This document shows positions 44,781-53,034 of a DNA stretch of 64,000 nucleotides, in pieces. The stretch covers positions 54,070-118,069 of the forward strand of contig NZ_FOAV01000004.1 of NCBI RefSeq assembly GCF_900109745.1, in the 5' to 3' direction. Position 1 is the stretch's first letter. Every line of letters starts with the position of its first letter. Below the pieces are notes generated by a model that did not search any database, was not told the DNA's origin, and was given only the letters and a program-made list of their open reading frames with translations. Made by a program: the position numbers and the translations under genes. This stretch comes from Roseateles sp. YR242. GTDB lineage: Bacteria > Pseudomonadota > Gammaproteobacteria > Burkholderiales > Burkholderiaceae_C.

Positions 44781-45764
44781 TCAATCCGTCCCGCGCAGCA
44801 GCCGCTCGATCGTCTGCTGCACAGCCAAGGCTTCTGCAAAGCCCGGCAGGCTGTGCGAGTGGCCCTCCAGCATGGCGGCCCAGTGGCTCAACTGATCGGT
44901 CATGCCGGTCATGCGCAGCATGTCGGCGTCCCCCAGGCTCTGAACCCGTTCGCCCTGGCGCTGCTGGGTGACCCCGAACCAGTCCTTCAGTTCAATCTCG
45001 CCCTCGGCCGCCCGCCACCACATCCGGTTGTCGTCCGCGCGGTCCCCGCCAATCCCGGCCCGGATCGTCACCGGCACACCACCGGCGAGCAACTCGGCCT
45101 CCAGCCCCGTCTCCGCGCTCACGCCATCGTCTGGCCAGGTGACGCGGCTCGTCACCACCTCCGCCGGCCCCAGCACCCGCTGCAGCACGAACACGAAGTG
45201 TGACAACACCTCCCGCGTGAATCCGCCTTCACCCCGTTGTGACAGCCAGCGTCCCGCGCCGCTTTGCCACGGCCGCGGCCAGGCCGAAAAACGGGCTTCG
45301 ATCCGCACTTCCTGCAGCGTTCCCAGTGTTCGGCGGGCGCCGACCCCAAAGGCCAGCTGCAAGGCGGCCAAGCCGGTGGACGAGGCCAGCGAATAATTCA
45401 CAGCCGCCCGCCGCTGTTCGCGCTGGATCCGGGCAATGCTGGCCTTGGCCGCCTCGAAATCGGTCGTCAGCGGTTTTTCGCAGAGCACGGCCAGCCCGGC
45501 GTCAAACGCCCGCTCCGTCAAGGGCAGATGCGAGCCCGGGGGTGTCGCGATATAGACCCCGTGCAGGCCCGGTTCCTCCAGGAGCGCCTCGGCGCTGGTG
45601 GCGGCCCGCAACAGCGGATAGTGCGCGAGCGCCTGCGCCAGCACTTCCGGGTTTTCATCCCAGACCTGTGTCACCCGTAAACGGGCATGGCCCGCCAGAC
45701 GGGCGAGCATCCGCTGTCCCATCACCCCAAGTCCGATCACTCCAATGCTCAATACGCCCGGCAC
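44781..45764 (-). CDS. Gfo/Idh/MocA-family oxidoreductase
   Basis: The 327-residue NAD(P)-dependent oxidoreductase has a Rossmann motif GVIGLGVMGQRMLARL at about 7-22, the conserved GVYIATPPGSHLPLTERA, and the family active-site segment LCEKPLTTD with the catalytic Lys. The C-terminal domain is about 200 residues. The GTG at 45764 is chosen because GGAG lies 8 nt upstream and the Rossmann strand begins right after; the upstream frame has no similarity. The substrate is unknown, often a sugar or sugar-like polyol. It diverges from the Bcr/CflA gene. Confidence 0.85.
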   Translation of the reverse strand: MPGVLSIGVIGLGVMGQRMLARLAGHARLRVTQVWDENPEVLAQALAHYPLLRAATSAEALLEEPGLHGVYIATPPGSHLPLTERAFDAGLAVLCEKPLTTDFEAAKASIARIQREQRRAAVNYSLASSTGLAALQLAFGVGARRTLGTLQEVRIEARFSAWPRPWQSGAGRWLSQRGEGGFTREVLSHFVFVLQRVLGPAEVVTSRVTWPDDGVSAETGLEAELLAGGVPVTIRAGIGGDRADDNRMWWRAAEGEIELKDWFGVTQQRQGERVQSLGDADMLRMTGMTDQLSHWAAMLEGHSHSLPGFAEALAVQQTIERLLRGTD

Positions 45765-45929
45765 GCCTGATGCTCCTCGCCCGCAAAGTCGTCGCAGTGT
45801 AGAGGCCGCCGCTACACTGCTGTGAGCCGCGCACCACCGATCCAACAGGATGGGCGATCAGCGCACGCCATCCGCCACCAGGGGCCCGCCACCGCGGCCC
45901 AGCCCCGCATCGCTGCAGGTAAGCCCCGC

Positions 45930-47135
45930 ATGAATCCTCAAGCCAGCCAACTCTGGCGCGCACCGCGCTGGGCGCTCTCCATCCTTCTGGCGGCTCTGGC
46001 AACGGTCGGCCCCTTTTCCATCGACACCTTCCTGCCAGCCTTCTCCGGCATAGCGCGTGCCTTGGATGCCACGCCGGTGGAAATGCAGCAAACCCTGTCG
46101 GGTTACCTGCTCGGTTTTGCCGTGATGAACCTCTTCCACGGCGCCCTGTCAGACAGCTTCGGCCGTCGCCCCGTGGTGCTGGCTGGCATGGCGGTCTTCA
46201 CCATTGCTTCGGTGGGATGTGCCCTGGCCGGCAGCATCGGCCAACTGGTGTTCTGGCGGGTGGTGCAGGGCCTCTCGGCCGGCGCGGGTGTGGTGGTGTC
46301 CCGCGCCATCATTCGCGACATGTTCCCGCCTTCGGAGGCCCAGCGGGTGATGTCCCAGGTGACGATCTTCTTTGGCCTGGCGCCCGCCATTGCGCCCATG
46401 ATCGGTGGCTTCCTGTTCGCCCATGCGGACTGGCACGCGATTTTCTGGTTCCTCAGCGTGGTGGGCGCGCTGCTGTTTGTCTCCAACTGGCGGCTGCTCC
46501 CGGAAACCCTGCACAAGGACCACAAGCAGCCCTTCCACGTCCGCGCCCTGATGCGCGGCTATGCCAGCCTGTTCACCAGCCGGCGCTTCCTGATGCTCAC
46601 CCTGGCCAGCGGCATCCCGTTCAACGGCATGTTCCTGTATGTGCTGGCGGCCCCGGTGTTCCTGGGCGAGCACCTGGGCATGGCGCCCACCCAGTTCTTC
46701 ATCTTTTTCCTGTTCACCATCGGCGGCATCATGGCCGGCGCCTGGCTCAGTGGCCGGCTGGCGGGCCGGATCCCGCCCGCACGCCAGATCCGGCATGGCT
46801 TTGTGGTCATGGTGGCCACCTCGGTGCTGAACATCGCCGGCAACCTGCTGCTGCCGCTGAGCGCCTGGTGGGCGTTCCCGCTGATCGGTGGTTTTGCGTT
46901 TGGCTGGGCGCTCATGGTGCCCGTCGTTACGCTCATGGTGCTGGACCAGGCGCCCGAGCGCCGCGGCATGGCCTCCTCGCTGCAGGCCTGTGTGGGCAGT
47001 GCGGCCAACGGCCTGGTGGCGGGCGTGCTGGTACCGCTGGTCATGCATTCGACGCTGGTGCTGGCACTGACCTCGGCCGGCCTGCTGTGCATCGGCCTGG
47101 TGGCCTGGGTCTGGATCCGGCGCGAAGTGGGCTGA
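45930..47135 (+). CDS. Bcr/CflA-family drug efflux transporter
   Basis: The 401-residue MFS protein of the DHA1 group has 12 helices. Recognisable features are the early FSIDTFLPAFSGIA segment (motif D1 of Bcr/CflA: PxxIDxYLPAxP-like), GALSDSFGRRPVVLAG (motif A) and RVVQGLSAGAGVVVSRAIIRD (motif C/B). It exports drugs or small metabolites (bicyclomycin and cysteine are known substrates in relatives). The ATG at 45930 (MNPQASQLW) has a weak AGGT upstream; the extended frame from 45822 lacks family similarity. A terminator-like hairpin follows. Confidence 0.9.
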   Translation: MNPQASQLWRAPRWALSILLAALATVGPFSIDTFLPAFSGIARALDATPVEMQQTLSGYLLGFAVMNLFHGALSDSFGRRPVVLAGMAVFTIASVGCALAGSIGQLVFWRVVQGLSAGAGVVVSRAIIRDMFPPSEAQRVMSQVTIFFGLAPAIAPMIGGFLFAHADWHAIFWFLSVVGALLFVSNWRLLPETLHKDHKQPFHVRALMRGYASLFTSRRFLMLTLASGIPFNGMFLYVLAAPVFLGEHLGMAPTQFFIFFLFTIGGIMAGAWLSGRLAGRIPPARQIRHGFVVMVATSVLNIAGNLLLPLSAWWAFPLIGGFAFGWALMVPVVTLMVLDQAPERRGMASSLQACVGSAANGLVAGVLVPLVMHSTLVLALTSAGLLCIGLVAWVWIRREVG

Positions 47136-47230
47136 GGCTGCCGCGCACTTTTGCGCGCAGAGCACACGGTCTGGCAGTGGATCGGCATCCCGGCGCTCAA
47201 GTCGCGGCCCGCTTTGGCCGACATTAAGGG

Positions 47231-47261
47231 AAGCCGCGCCCGGCGGCTTTTTGCCGGGCGC
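47231..47261 (+). terminator. Terminator with an overlapping alternative hairpin
   Basis: AAGCCG (47231-47236) pairs with CGGCTT (47244-47249), followed by a T-run: an intrinsic terminator. The longer GCGCCCGGC (47236-47244) can instead pair with GCCGGGCGC (47253-47261), which breaks the terminator stem. This is an attenuator-like layout 70 bp before the carbonic anhydrase gene. Confidence 0.6.
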
Positions 47262-47329
47262 TTGATCTTGTTGTTCCCGCTGCAGCCGTTGCCCGTTCGG
47301 CAGCCCTGCGCGTCTCCCGGAGTCCGTCC

Positions 47330-48298
47330 ATGTCCCCGTTCCCCGGTGGCCGTTCCTGGTCGTCAGCCCTGCTGAACGTTGGTGTCGCCGTGGCGCTGGC
47401 CCTGGTGGCGGCGCCGCATGCACGCGCCGAAGGCGAGGAGACGCCCGAGCAACTGCGCCAGCGGCTGGCCGAACGGCTGAAGGACGACGTCAGCGCCACC
47501 AAGATCGGCACCGGCGCCGGCAAGGCGAGAGAAAAAGACAAGGACGAGGGCAAATCGCGCCGGGCCGCCGGCAAGTCCACCACGCTTCCGTCGGTGTCCG
47601 TGGCCGCCTCGGCGCCGCGGCCGGAACCGGCATGGTCCTACACCGGTGACAACGCGCCGGACCGCTGGGGCCAGCTCCACCCGGACTGGCGCCAGTGCGC
47701 CATCGGCACGCGCCAGAGTCCGATCGACATCCGCGACACCATCCGTGTGGACCAGGAAGCCATCCGCTTCGACTATCACCCCAGCCGGTTCTCGGTGCTG
47801 GACACCGGGCACACCATCCAGGTCAACGTCGCGCCTGGCAACACCATCGAGATCATGGGGCGGCGCTTCGAACTGCAGCAGTTCCACTTCCATCGCCCCA
47901 GCGAAGAGCGCATCAACGGCAGACAGTACGACATGGTGGCCCACCTGGAGCACAAGGACGCGGATGGCCGCATGGCCACCATCGCGGTGCTGCTGGAGCG
48001 CGGCCAGGACCAGGCGCTGATCCAGACGGTCTGGAACTACCTGCCGCTGGAGCGTGGCGACAACTACGAGGCGCCGGTGACGATCGACTTGAGCCAGTTG
48101 CTGCCCAAGGACCGCGCCTACTTCACCTACATGGGGTCCATGACCACGCCACCCTGCGCCGAAGGGGTGCTCTGGATGGTGTTGCGCCAGCCGGTACAGG
48201 TCAGCAGCCAGCAGATTTCCATCTTCTCCCGGCTCTACCCGATGAATGCGCGCCCGCTGCAGGCGGCCTCAGGCCGGCTGATCAAGGAGTCCAATTGA
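47330..48298 (+). CDS. Periplasmic alpha-carbonic anhydrase
   Basis: This 322-residue exported enzyme interconverts CO2 and bicarbonate. The signal peptide ends near residue 33 (ARAEG). A charged Lys/Glu/Ala-rich linker (about 35-85) is atypical and separates it from the catalytic domain (about 100-320). The zinc ligands are H186, H188 and H205 (FHFHRPSEE; MVAHLEH), with the 2 and 17 spacing seen in bacterial alpha enzymes. The conserved RQSPIDI and TTPPCAEGVLW segments confirm the alpha class. The function is CO2 and pH handling in the periplasm. Confidence 0.92.
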   Translation: MSPFPGGRSWSSALLNVGVAVALALVAAPHARAEGEETPEQLRQRLAERLKDDVSATKIGTGAGKAREKDKDEGKSRRAAGKSTTLPSVSVAASAPRPEPAWSYTGDNAPDRWGQLHPDWRQCAIGTRQSPIDIRDTIRVDQEAIRFDYHPSRFSVLDTGHTIQVNVAPGNTIEIMGRRFELQQFHFHRPSEERINGRQYDMVAHLEHKDADGRMATIAVLLERGQDQALIQTVWNYLPLERGDNYEAPVTIDLSQLLPKDRAYFTYMGSMTTPPCAEGVLWMVLRQPVQVSSQQISIFSRLYPMNARPLQAASGRLIKESN

Positions 48299-48377
48299 GG
48301 AAGGGCCGAGATGCGGTCCGTCGCCTGGCGGGGGCACACCTTTTGCGCGCGGCGTGCCCGTGGTGGGCCGGGTGTCG

Positions 48378-49040
48378 TTACACCGCATCCCGCGCATAGC
48401 TGCGCAGGAACATGTCAGCCGCAGCTGCGGCCACCTTGTGCTGTTCGGCATCGCTCAATGGTGCCTGGCCCATGGTGATCTGCGGCCAGAATGAAAAGCC
48501 CTTCACCAGCGCCTGCACCTGGGCTGCGGCGAAGACCGGATCCGTCACCGCGAGGCGTCCGTCCGCCGCTGCGGCCCGAACCCAGCGGGTCAAGCCCTCT
48601 TCCTTTGTACCCAGCCGCGCCAGCATTTCGCGTGCGCGCGCTGGCGTATGGATGGCTTCGGCAATCAGTACACGAGCCAGGTTGATGAACTGCTCGTCCT
48701 TCATCATCTCCAGCTTCTGGTTGATCAGCGCCAGGAGCTGCGCCCGCAGCGGTTGGTCCGGCCGGTAGGGCAGTTCGATGTCGCCCTTGGTCGTGGTCCA
48801 CAGCCGCTCCACGATGGCTTCGAACAGAGCGTCCTTGCCGGAAAAGTGGTTGTAGACGGTCCGCTTGGACACCTGCGCGCGCGCCGCGATACGGTCCATG
48901 TTGGCGACCTCGAAGCCGTGTTCACGGAACTCGGCAATGGCGGCATCCACGATGGCCTGGCGCTTTCGGTCCGTCAGACGCAAGGTGTTGGGCGACGGAT
49001 CGGGCAACGGACGGGTGTCAATGGACTGGGGCTCGGACAT
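48378..49040 (-). CDS. TetR-family regulator of the divergent MBL-fold gene
   Basis: The 220-residue regulator has a helix-turn-helix at about 28-72 (AIVDAAIAEFREHGFEVANMDRIAARAQVSKRTVYNHFSGK). The C-terminal domain (about 90-215) is of the AefR/TetR_C_7-like type, with WVRAAAADGRL. It diverges from the MBL gene; the 110-bp gap contains a promoter and a perfect palindrome, so it most likely represses that gene and itself. The ligand is unknown. Confidence 0.87.
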   Translation of the reverse strand: MSEPQSIDTRPLPDPSPNTLRLTDRKRQAIVDAAIAEFREHGFEVANMDRIAARAQVSKRTVYNHFSGKDALFEAIVERLWTTTKGDIELPYRPDQPLRAQLLALINQKLEMMKDEQFINLARVLIAEAIHTPARAREMLARLGTKEEGLTRWVRAAAADGRLAVTDPVFAAAQVQALVKGFSFWPQITMGQAPLSDAEQHKVAAAAADMFLRSYARDAV

Positions 49041-49062
49041 GGTCGTATGTTACACGGGGGAG

Positions 49063-49115
49063 TTTACTTTTCCCGAATCCATGCCTACACTCGCGTTGAA
49101 ACTACACTGTGTAGT
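49063..49115 (+). promoter_or_regulatory. Promoter and TetR operator of the MBL-fold gene
   Basis: A -35 TTTACT (49063-49068), a 17-bp spacer and a -10 TACACT (49086-49091) predict a start near 49098. Directly downstream, ACTACAC-T-GTGTAGT (49101-49115) is a perfect palindrome with 7-bp arms, placed to block transcription when bound. Confidence 0.72.
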
Positions 49116-49150
49116 GCAGTTTTCGAGGCCTGCAGCCATCCGGAGTTCCG

Positions 49151-50389
49151 ATGACTCGTTCCGCCACCCGCCGCGCCCTGGCCGCGCTGCTCTGTTCCTT
49201 GGGAGTTGTTGCCGTGACCGTTTCCATTTCCGTCCCTCGCGCTCTGGGCGCCACGTCTTCCTCTCCCTCGCTTGGCACCTCTGCGGCCGCAGTGATTGAG
49301 ACGACCGCTGCTCCGGCGTCGCTCAGCGAGGGTGCTTCCGGTAGTTCCGCTGGTGCCGGCGTTTCCAATGCGGTCGCCCGCGCTGGCGCAGGCGCGGCGG
49401 GTTATCGACGCGATGCTGAAGGCAACTACCAGAACGCGGCGCCCCAACCGAAGCAGGGCTTCTGGAAAACCGTGGGCCTGTTCTGGGACGTCATGTTCCG
49501 CAAGCCTGCCGGCACGGAGCCTGCCGCAGGGCAGGCCATCCCCGTTCAGGCACTCACGCGGGCGCAGCTCATGGCGGCACCGGACCGCACGCTCTACCGC
49601 CTGGGGCATTCCACCGTGCTGCTCAAGCTGCGTGGCCGTTTCTGGCTGACGGACCCGGTGTTCTCCGAACGTGCGTCACCCTTCTCCTTCGCCGGCCCCA
49701 AGCGTTTCCATGCCCCGCCCATCGCGCTGGATGAGCTTCCGGAGCTGGAGGGCGTGATCCTCTCCCACGACCACTACGACCATCTGGACGAAGCCACGGT
49801 GAAGGCGCTGGCGCCCAAGGTTCGGCACTTCCTCACACCGCTGGGGGTGGGCAAGCGCCTGATCGACTGGGGCGTGCCGGCGGGGCAGGTGCAGCAGCTG
49901 GACTGGTGGCAATCCACTACCGTGGCGGGGGTGCAGTTCACCGCCACGCCGGCTCAGCATTTCTCGGGCCGGTCGCTGTTTGATCGCAACAGCACGCTGT
50001 GGGCCTCCTGGGTCATCGAGGATGACGACATGCGGGTCTTCTTCAGCGGAGACACCGGTTACTTTGACGGCTTCAAGGCCATCGGCGAGCGCTTCGGTTC
50101 GTTCGATCTCACGCTGATGGAAACTGGTGCCTACGATGCCCGCTGGCCTTATGTGCACATGCAGCCCGAGCAGACGCTGCAGGCGCATCTGGACCTGCGT
50201 GGCCGCCGCATGATGCCCATCCACAACGGCACCTTCGACCTGGCCATGCACCGCTGGCAAGACCCGTTTGAACGCATCCTGGCGCTGGCGCGCCTGCGTG
50301 ACGTGGAACTGGTGACGCCCATCATGGGGGCGCCGGTGGACATCGAGGAGCCGGTGCCGACGCAGGCGTGGTGGCAGGAAGCGAGCTGA
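49151..50389 (+). CDS. Exported metallo-beta-lactamase-fold hydrolase (NAPE-PLD/UlaG-like)
   Basis: The 412-residue protein has a signal peptide or anchor in the first 33 residues and a low-complexity Ser/Ala/Gly linker to about residue 80. The hydrolase domain (about 140-410) has the metal motif LSHDHYDHLD (HxHxDH), a further metal His in TPAQHFSGR, FSGDTGYFDGF with the bridging Asp, and a late His in PIHNGTFDLAMH. The family includes phospholipase D-like and lactonase-type enzymes; the real substrate is unknown. It is probably periplasmic. It starts about 35 bp after the operator palindrome and is under TetR control by position. Confidence 0.87.
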   Translation: MTRSATRRALAALLCSLGVVAVTVSISVPRALGATSSSPSLGTSAAAVIETTAAPASLSEGASGSSAGAGVSNAVARAGAGAAGYRRDAEGNYQNAAPQPKQGFWKTVGLFWDVMFRKPAGTEPAAGQAIPVQALTRAQLMAAPDRTLYRLGHSTVLLKLRGRFWLTDPVFSERASPFSFAGPKRFHAPPIALDELPELEGVILSHDHYDHLDEATVKALAPKVRHFLTPLGVGKRLIDWGVPAGQVQQLDWWQSTTVAGVQFTATPAQHFSGRSLFDRNSTLWASWVIEDDDMRVFFSGDTGYFDGFKAIGERFGSFDLTLMETGAYDARWPYVHMQPEQTLQAHLDLRGRRMMPIHNGTFDLAMHRWQDPFERILALARLRDVELVTPIMGAPVDIEEPVPTQAWWQEAS

Positions 50390-50429
50390 GTCCGGCTCCG
50401 GGTTGTGTCACTCGGGCCGCTGGCTGGCT

Positions 50430-51434
50430 TCAGTCAAAACGACGGATCCAGGCCAGCGTTTCCTTCTTCTTGTCCAGCCCTGGGGCCACCCGGAACAGCG
50501 CGGACGGATAGTCTTCAAAGCGCACTGGCTGGGTGGCGCGAGCGACCCGCTGGTATTCCTCCGGAATGTCACCCTTCTCGGTATCACCGAGCCGTGGTGT
50601 CTCTCCGGCCTGAATCAGGATGCCGCCATCGTAGAGGTGGACGGTGCAGGCGGGCGTCAGGCTGCTTCTCAGCGCTGCCAGCCCACCCAGTTCCTCGACC
50701 AGTGGGTCTCCCAGCACCGTCAGCCAGTTGACGCATTTGATGCGATTGCGCACCCCTTCCGTCTCTCCGATGAATCTGACCGGATCCGGGAAATCGAGAC
50801 CCGGGAAGCGCTTCATCAACTGAAGGCACTGGACGCTGTTCTGCTCCATGCCCGGGCTGACGATGAGGGTGAAACCAGCGGATCCGTGGCGGGGCTTGAA
50901 CAGGCTGCACCAGTCCAGGAAGGCGCTCAGCAGGGTGTCGAATTGCGGGGTGCTGTTCGGGGAACTGCCGTTCGGGTCACACAGTGGCATGGCCACCCGG
51001 ATGAACGAGCTCTCTTCACTGTCAGGTTCGACGATCAGTGTCCGGGCCTGATGGGGGGCGATGTCATCGTTGGGCAGCCCCACATCCACCGGGCCAAAGA
51101 GCGCGCCGGAGTAAGGCGTCTCGACATCCGACCCTGCGATGTCCTTCTCGATGAGCGCCAGTGGGTTGACCTTGAACCCCTTGGTCTTCCTGGCGTGATT
51201 GGGCAGAAACTGGTGGACAGCGGCGGGAAAGCGCTGCCAATAGTCGGCCAGGAACGTCGCCGCCTGCTGGCGCAGCATCGACCGGTCCGGATGATCGAGA
51301 AACAGCTCACCACCCAGACCGAACTTGGCAGCCGGTCCGGCGGAGCGGCCGTGATAGAGCAGGTAGGCCCTGTCCAATACGCAGGGGCCACCCTCGGCCT
51401 GGACCAACTGGGAAAACAGCTCGTTGGCGTTCAC
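50430..51434 (-). CDS. DUF3396 (TsiV-type) type VI immunity-like protein, copy 1
   Basis: The 334-residue soluble protein shares near-identical blocks with its upstream neighbour: FGLGGELFLDH, SPGMEQNSVQCLQLMKRFPG, DFPDPVRFIGET, VNWLTVL, GGILIQAGETPRLGD and DIPEEYxRVA. These blocks match my memory of DUF3396, whose members include immunity proteins against type VI secretion effectors. The GTG at 51434 is chosen because it aligns residue by residue with the ATG of copy 2 (VNANELFSQLV against MNTTELISQLV); a TTG at 51479 would overlap copy 2. No effector, VgrG or PAAR gene is adjacent. The function as immunity is inference. Confidence 0.72.
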   Translation of the reverse strand: MNANELFSQLVQAEGGPCVLDRAYLLYHGRSAGPAAKFGLGGELFLDHPDRSMLRQQAATFLADYWQRFPAAVHQFLPNHARKTKGFKVNPLALIEKDIAGSDVETPYSGALFGPVDVGLPNDDIAPHQARTLIVEPDSEESSFIRVAMPLCDPNGSSPNSTPQFDTLLSAFLDWCSLFKPRHGSAGFTLIVSPGMEQNSVQCLQLMKRFPGLDFPDPVRFIGETEGVRNRIKCVNWLTVLGDPLVEELGGLAALRSSLTPACTVHLYDGGILIQAGETPRLGDTEKGDIPEEYQRVARATQPVRFEDYPSALFRVAPGLDKKKETLAWIRRFD

Positions 51435-51457
51435 GATTTCCACACCGGCGTTGCGAG

Positions 51458-52447
51458 TCAATCGAAGCGATGGATCCAAGCCAGCGTTTCTTTCTTCTTG
51501 TCGAGCGCTGGCTCTACCCGGAATAGCGCAGACGAATAGTCTTCGAAGCGCACTGGGCGGGTGGCACGAGCCACCCGCCGATATTCTTCCGGGATGTCGC
51601 TCCGTTCGGTATCGCCGAGCCGAGGTGTCTCGCCAGCCTGAATCAGGATGCCGCCCTCGTATTCATGAATGGTGCACGACGGCTCCAGGTTCCTTCGCAG
51701 CGTCGCCAACCCGCCCAGTTCTTCGAGCAGTGGGTCGCTCAACACCGTCAGCCAGTTAACGCTTTTGATGCGATTGCGGACCCCATCGGTTTCTCCAATG
51801 AACCTGACCGGGTCCGGGAAATCGAAGCCCGGGAAGCGCTTCATCAACTGAAGACACTGCACGCTATTCTGCTCCATGCCCGGGCAAAAAATGAGCGTGA
51901 AACCAGCCGATCCGTGGAGCGGTTTGAACAGCCGGCACCATTGCAAAAACGCAGAGAGAAGTTCGGCGCTTTGGGGGCGACCGTCCTTGCCGCACAAGGG
52001 CATCGATGCACGAACAAAAGAACTTCTCTGGTCCGATGCGCTTGTTGTCAAACCGCTCGCTTGATAGGGGTCGATGTCGTCAACAGGTAGGCCGATATCG
52101 ACCGAGCCAAAAAGGCTTACCGAGTACGCGCGAGTCAGCGGCTGCTTCTTGTTGTAGGTATCGATGATGTCGGCTGGGTTGCCTTTGAACTTCTTCGCGC
52201 GTTTCGCGTCCGCAGGAAGAATCTGGTCGAGCTCGTCGGGAAACCGCTCCCAATAGCTGACAAGGAAGTCCCGCATCTTGTCGCGAAGGTCATGCCGGTC
52301 TTGATGGTCCAAAAACAGCTCGCCGCCCAGGCCAAACTTCACGGCTGCACCGGCTGCCGGGTCGCTGTAAGGCAGATAGGTGGTGTCCAGAGCGCAAGGA
52401 CCACCCTGATCCTTGACCAACTGGGAAATTAGTTCAGTGGTGTTCAT
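51458..52447 (-). CDS. DUF3396 (TsiV-type) type VI immunity-like protein, copy 2
   Basis: This 329-residue paralogue of copy 1 lies 23 bp upstream of it on the same strand, so the two probably form one transcript. The C-terminal halves are very close; the N-terminal halves (about residues 75-165) have diverged more, as expected if that part determines effector specificity. No signal peptide or membrane segment is seen, so it should act in the cytoplasm unless exported by other means. The region is less GC-rich than its neighbours, a hint of transfer. There is no strong Shine-Dalgarno before the ATG. Confidence 0.72.
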   Translation of the reverse strand: MNTTELISQLVKDQGGPCALDTTYLPYSDPAAGAAVKFGLGGELFLDHQDRHDLRDKMRDFLVSYWERFPDELDQILPADAKRAKKFKGNPADIIDTYNKKQPLTRAYSVSLFGSVDIGLPVDDIDPYQASGLTTSASDQRSSFVRASMPLCGKDGRPQSAELLSAFLQWCRLFKPLHGSAGFTLIFCPGMEQNSVQCLQLMKRFPGFDFPDPVRFIGETDGVRNRIKSVNWLTVLSDPLLEELGGLATLRRNLEPSCTIHEYEGGILIQAGETPRLGDTERSDIPEEYRRVARATRPVRFEDYSSALFRVEPALDKKKETLAWIHRFD

Positions 52448-52965
52448 GTCGTTTAACTGAATCGTTCTGGCTCAGGGAACAGGGACGAGATTGCGAGGCG
52501 GGAACAAGCGCGACGCCTCTGAGACGATGAAGAATGCGAGCGCCGTGCTGTCGAGAACACCAGCGGAAAGCATGGACCCATGAACAATAATTTGAGCCCC
52601 ACGCTACCAGCGGGGTTACCGCCTGACCTGTGCACATAGTCACTTGGGTCACTTGGGTCACTCACTTGGCATCTGGCGTGGTCGCAGCCCCCATCAAGGT
52701 TCATGGCGCAACCCCTTGCAACCCCACACAAATGGAGGGGCGCTTCCCACCTATGCCGGGGCTGGAACCCCCAGCCCATGCCGGCCTGCCAACTTATTCA
52801 CAGGTCTGTTTCACTGTTTCAAAGCAGGTACACAGGCATATTTTGTTGATCCATCACTTGCACACACCTTTTTAAGTCCTTCATTTTGAACGACTTTTAT
52901 TTTCGAAGATCCCCTAAGAACAGTAGCTAAGTAGTTGATTTGATTGGGAAAAACGCTGGATTTTC
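52448..52965. other. Gene-free, AT-richer spacer between the immunity genes and the dcw cluster
   Basis: There is no credible coding frame in about 520 bp. It contains the tandem CACTTGGGT (52641-52649, 52650-52658) with a partial third copy, and a hairpin GGGCTGG/CCAGCCC (52758-52777). A stretch from about 52790 to 52935 is clearly richer in A and T than the surrounding genes. Direct promoter signals for copy 2 are not obvious. Confidence 0.6.
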
Positions 52966-52994
52966 TTGACCCGGGTGGCGACCGCCATTAAAGT
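52966..52994 (+). promoter_or_regulatory. Promoter of the dcw cluster
   Basis: TTGACC (52966-52971), a 17-bp spacer and TAAAGT (52989-52994) form a near-consensus sigma-70 promoter 41 bp before the mraZ start codon. Confidence 0.75.
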
Positions 52995-53028
52995 GGGAGA
53001 AAGTGCAATTCGGTGGGGCAAAGTGGCG
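52994..53028 (+). promoter_or_regulatory. MraZ-binding repeats (autoregulatory operator)
   Basis: Four TGGGN-like boxes start exactly every 10 bp: TGGGA 52994, TGCAA 53004, TGGGG 53014, TGGCG 53024. The known MraZ operator is TGGGN repeated with 5-nt spacers. The first box overlaps the -10 element. Confidence 0.72.
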
Positions 53029-53034
53029 AATGTC

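Noticed and set aside
51435..51479. A TTG start giving copy 1 of the DUF3396 pair 15 extra residues
   Set aside because: The extension overlaps the end of copy 2 and does not align with its N-terminus, whereas GTG 51434 aligns exactly.
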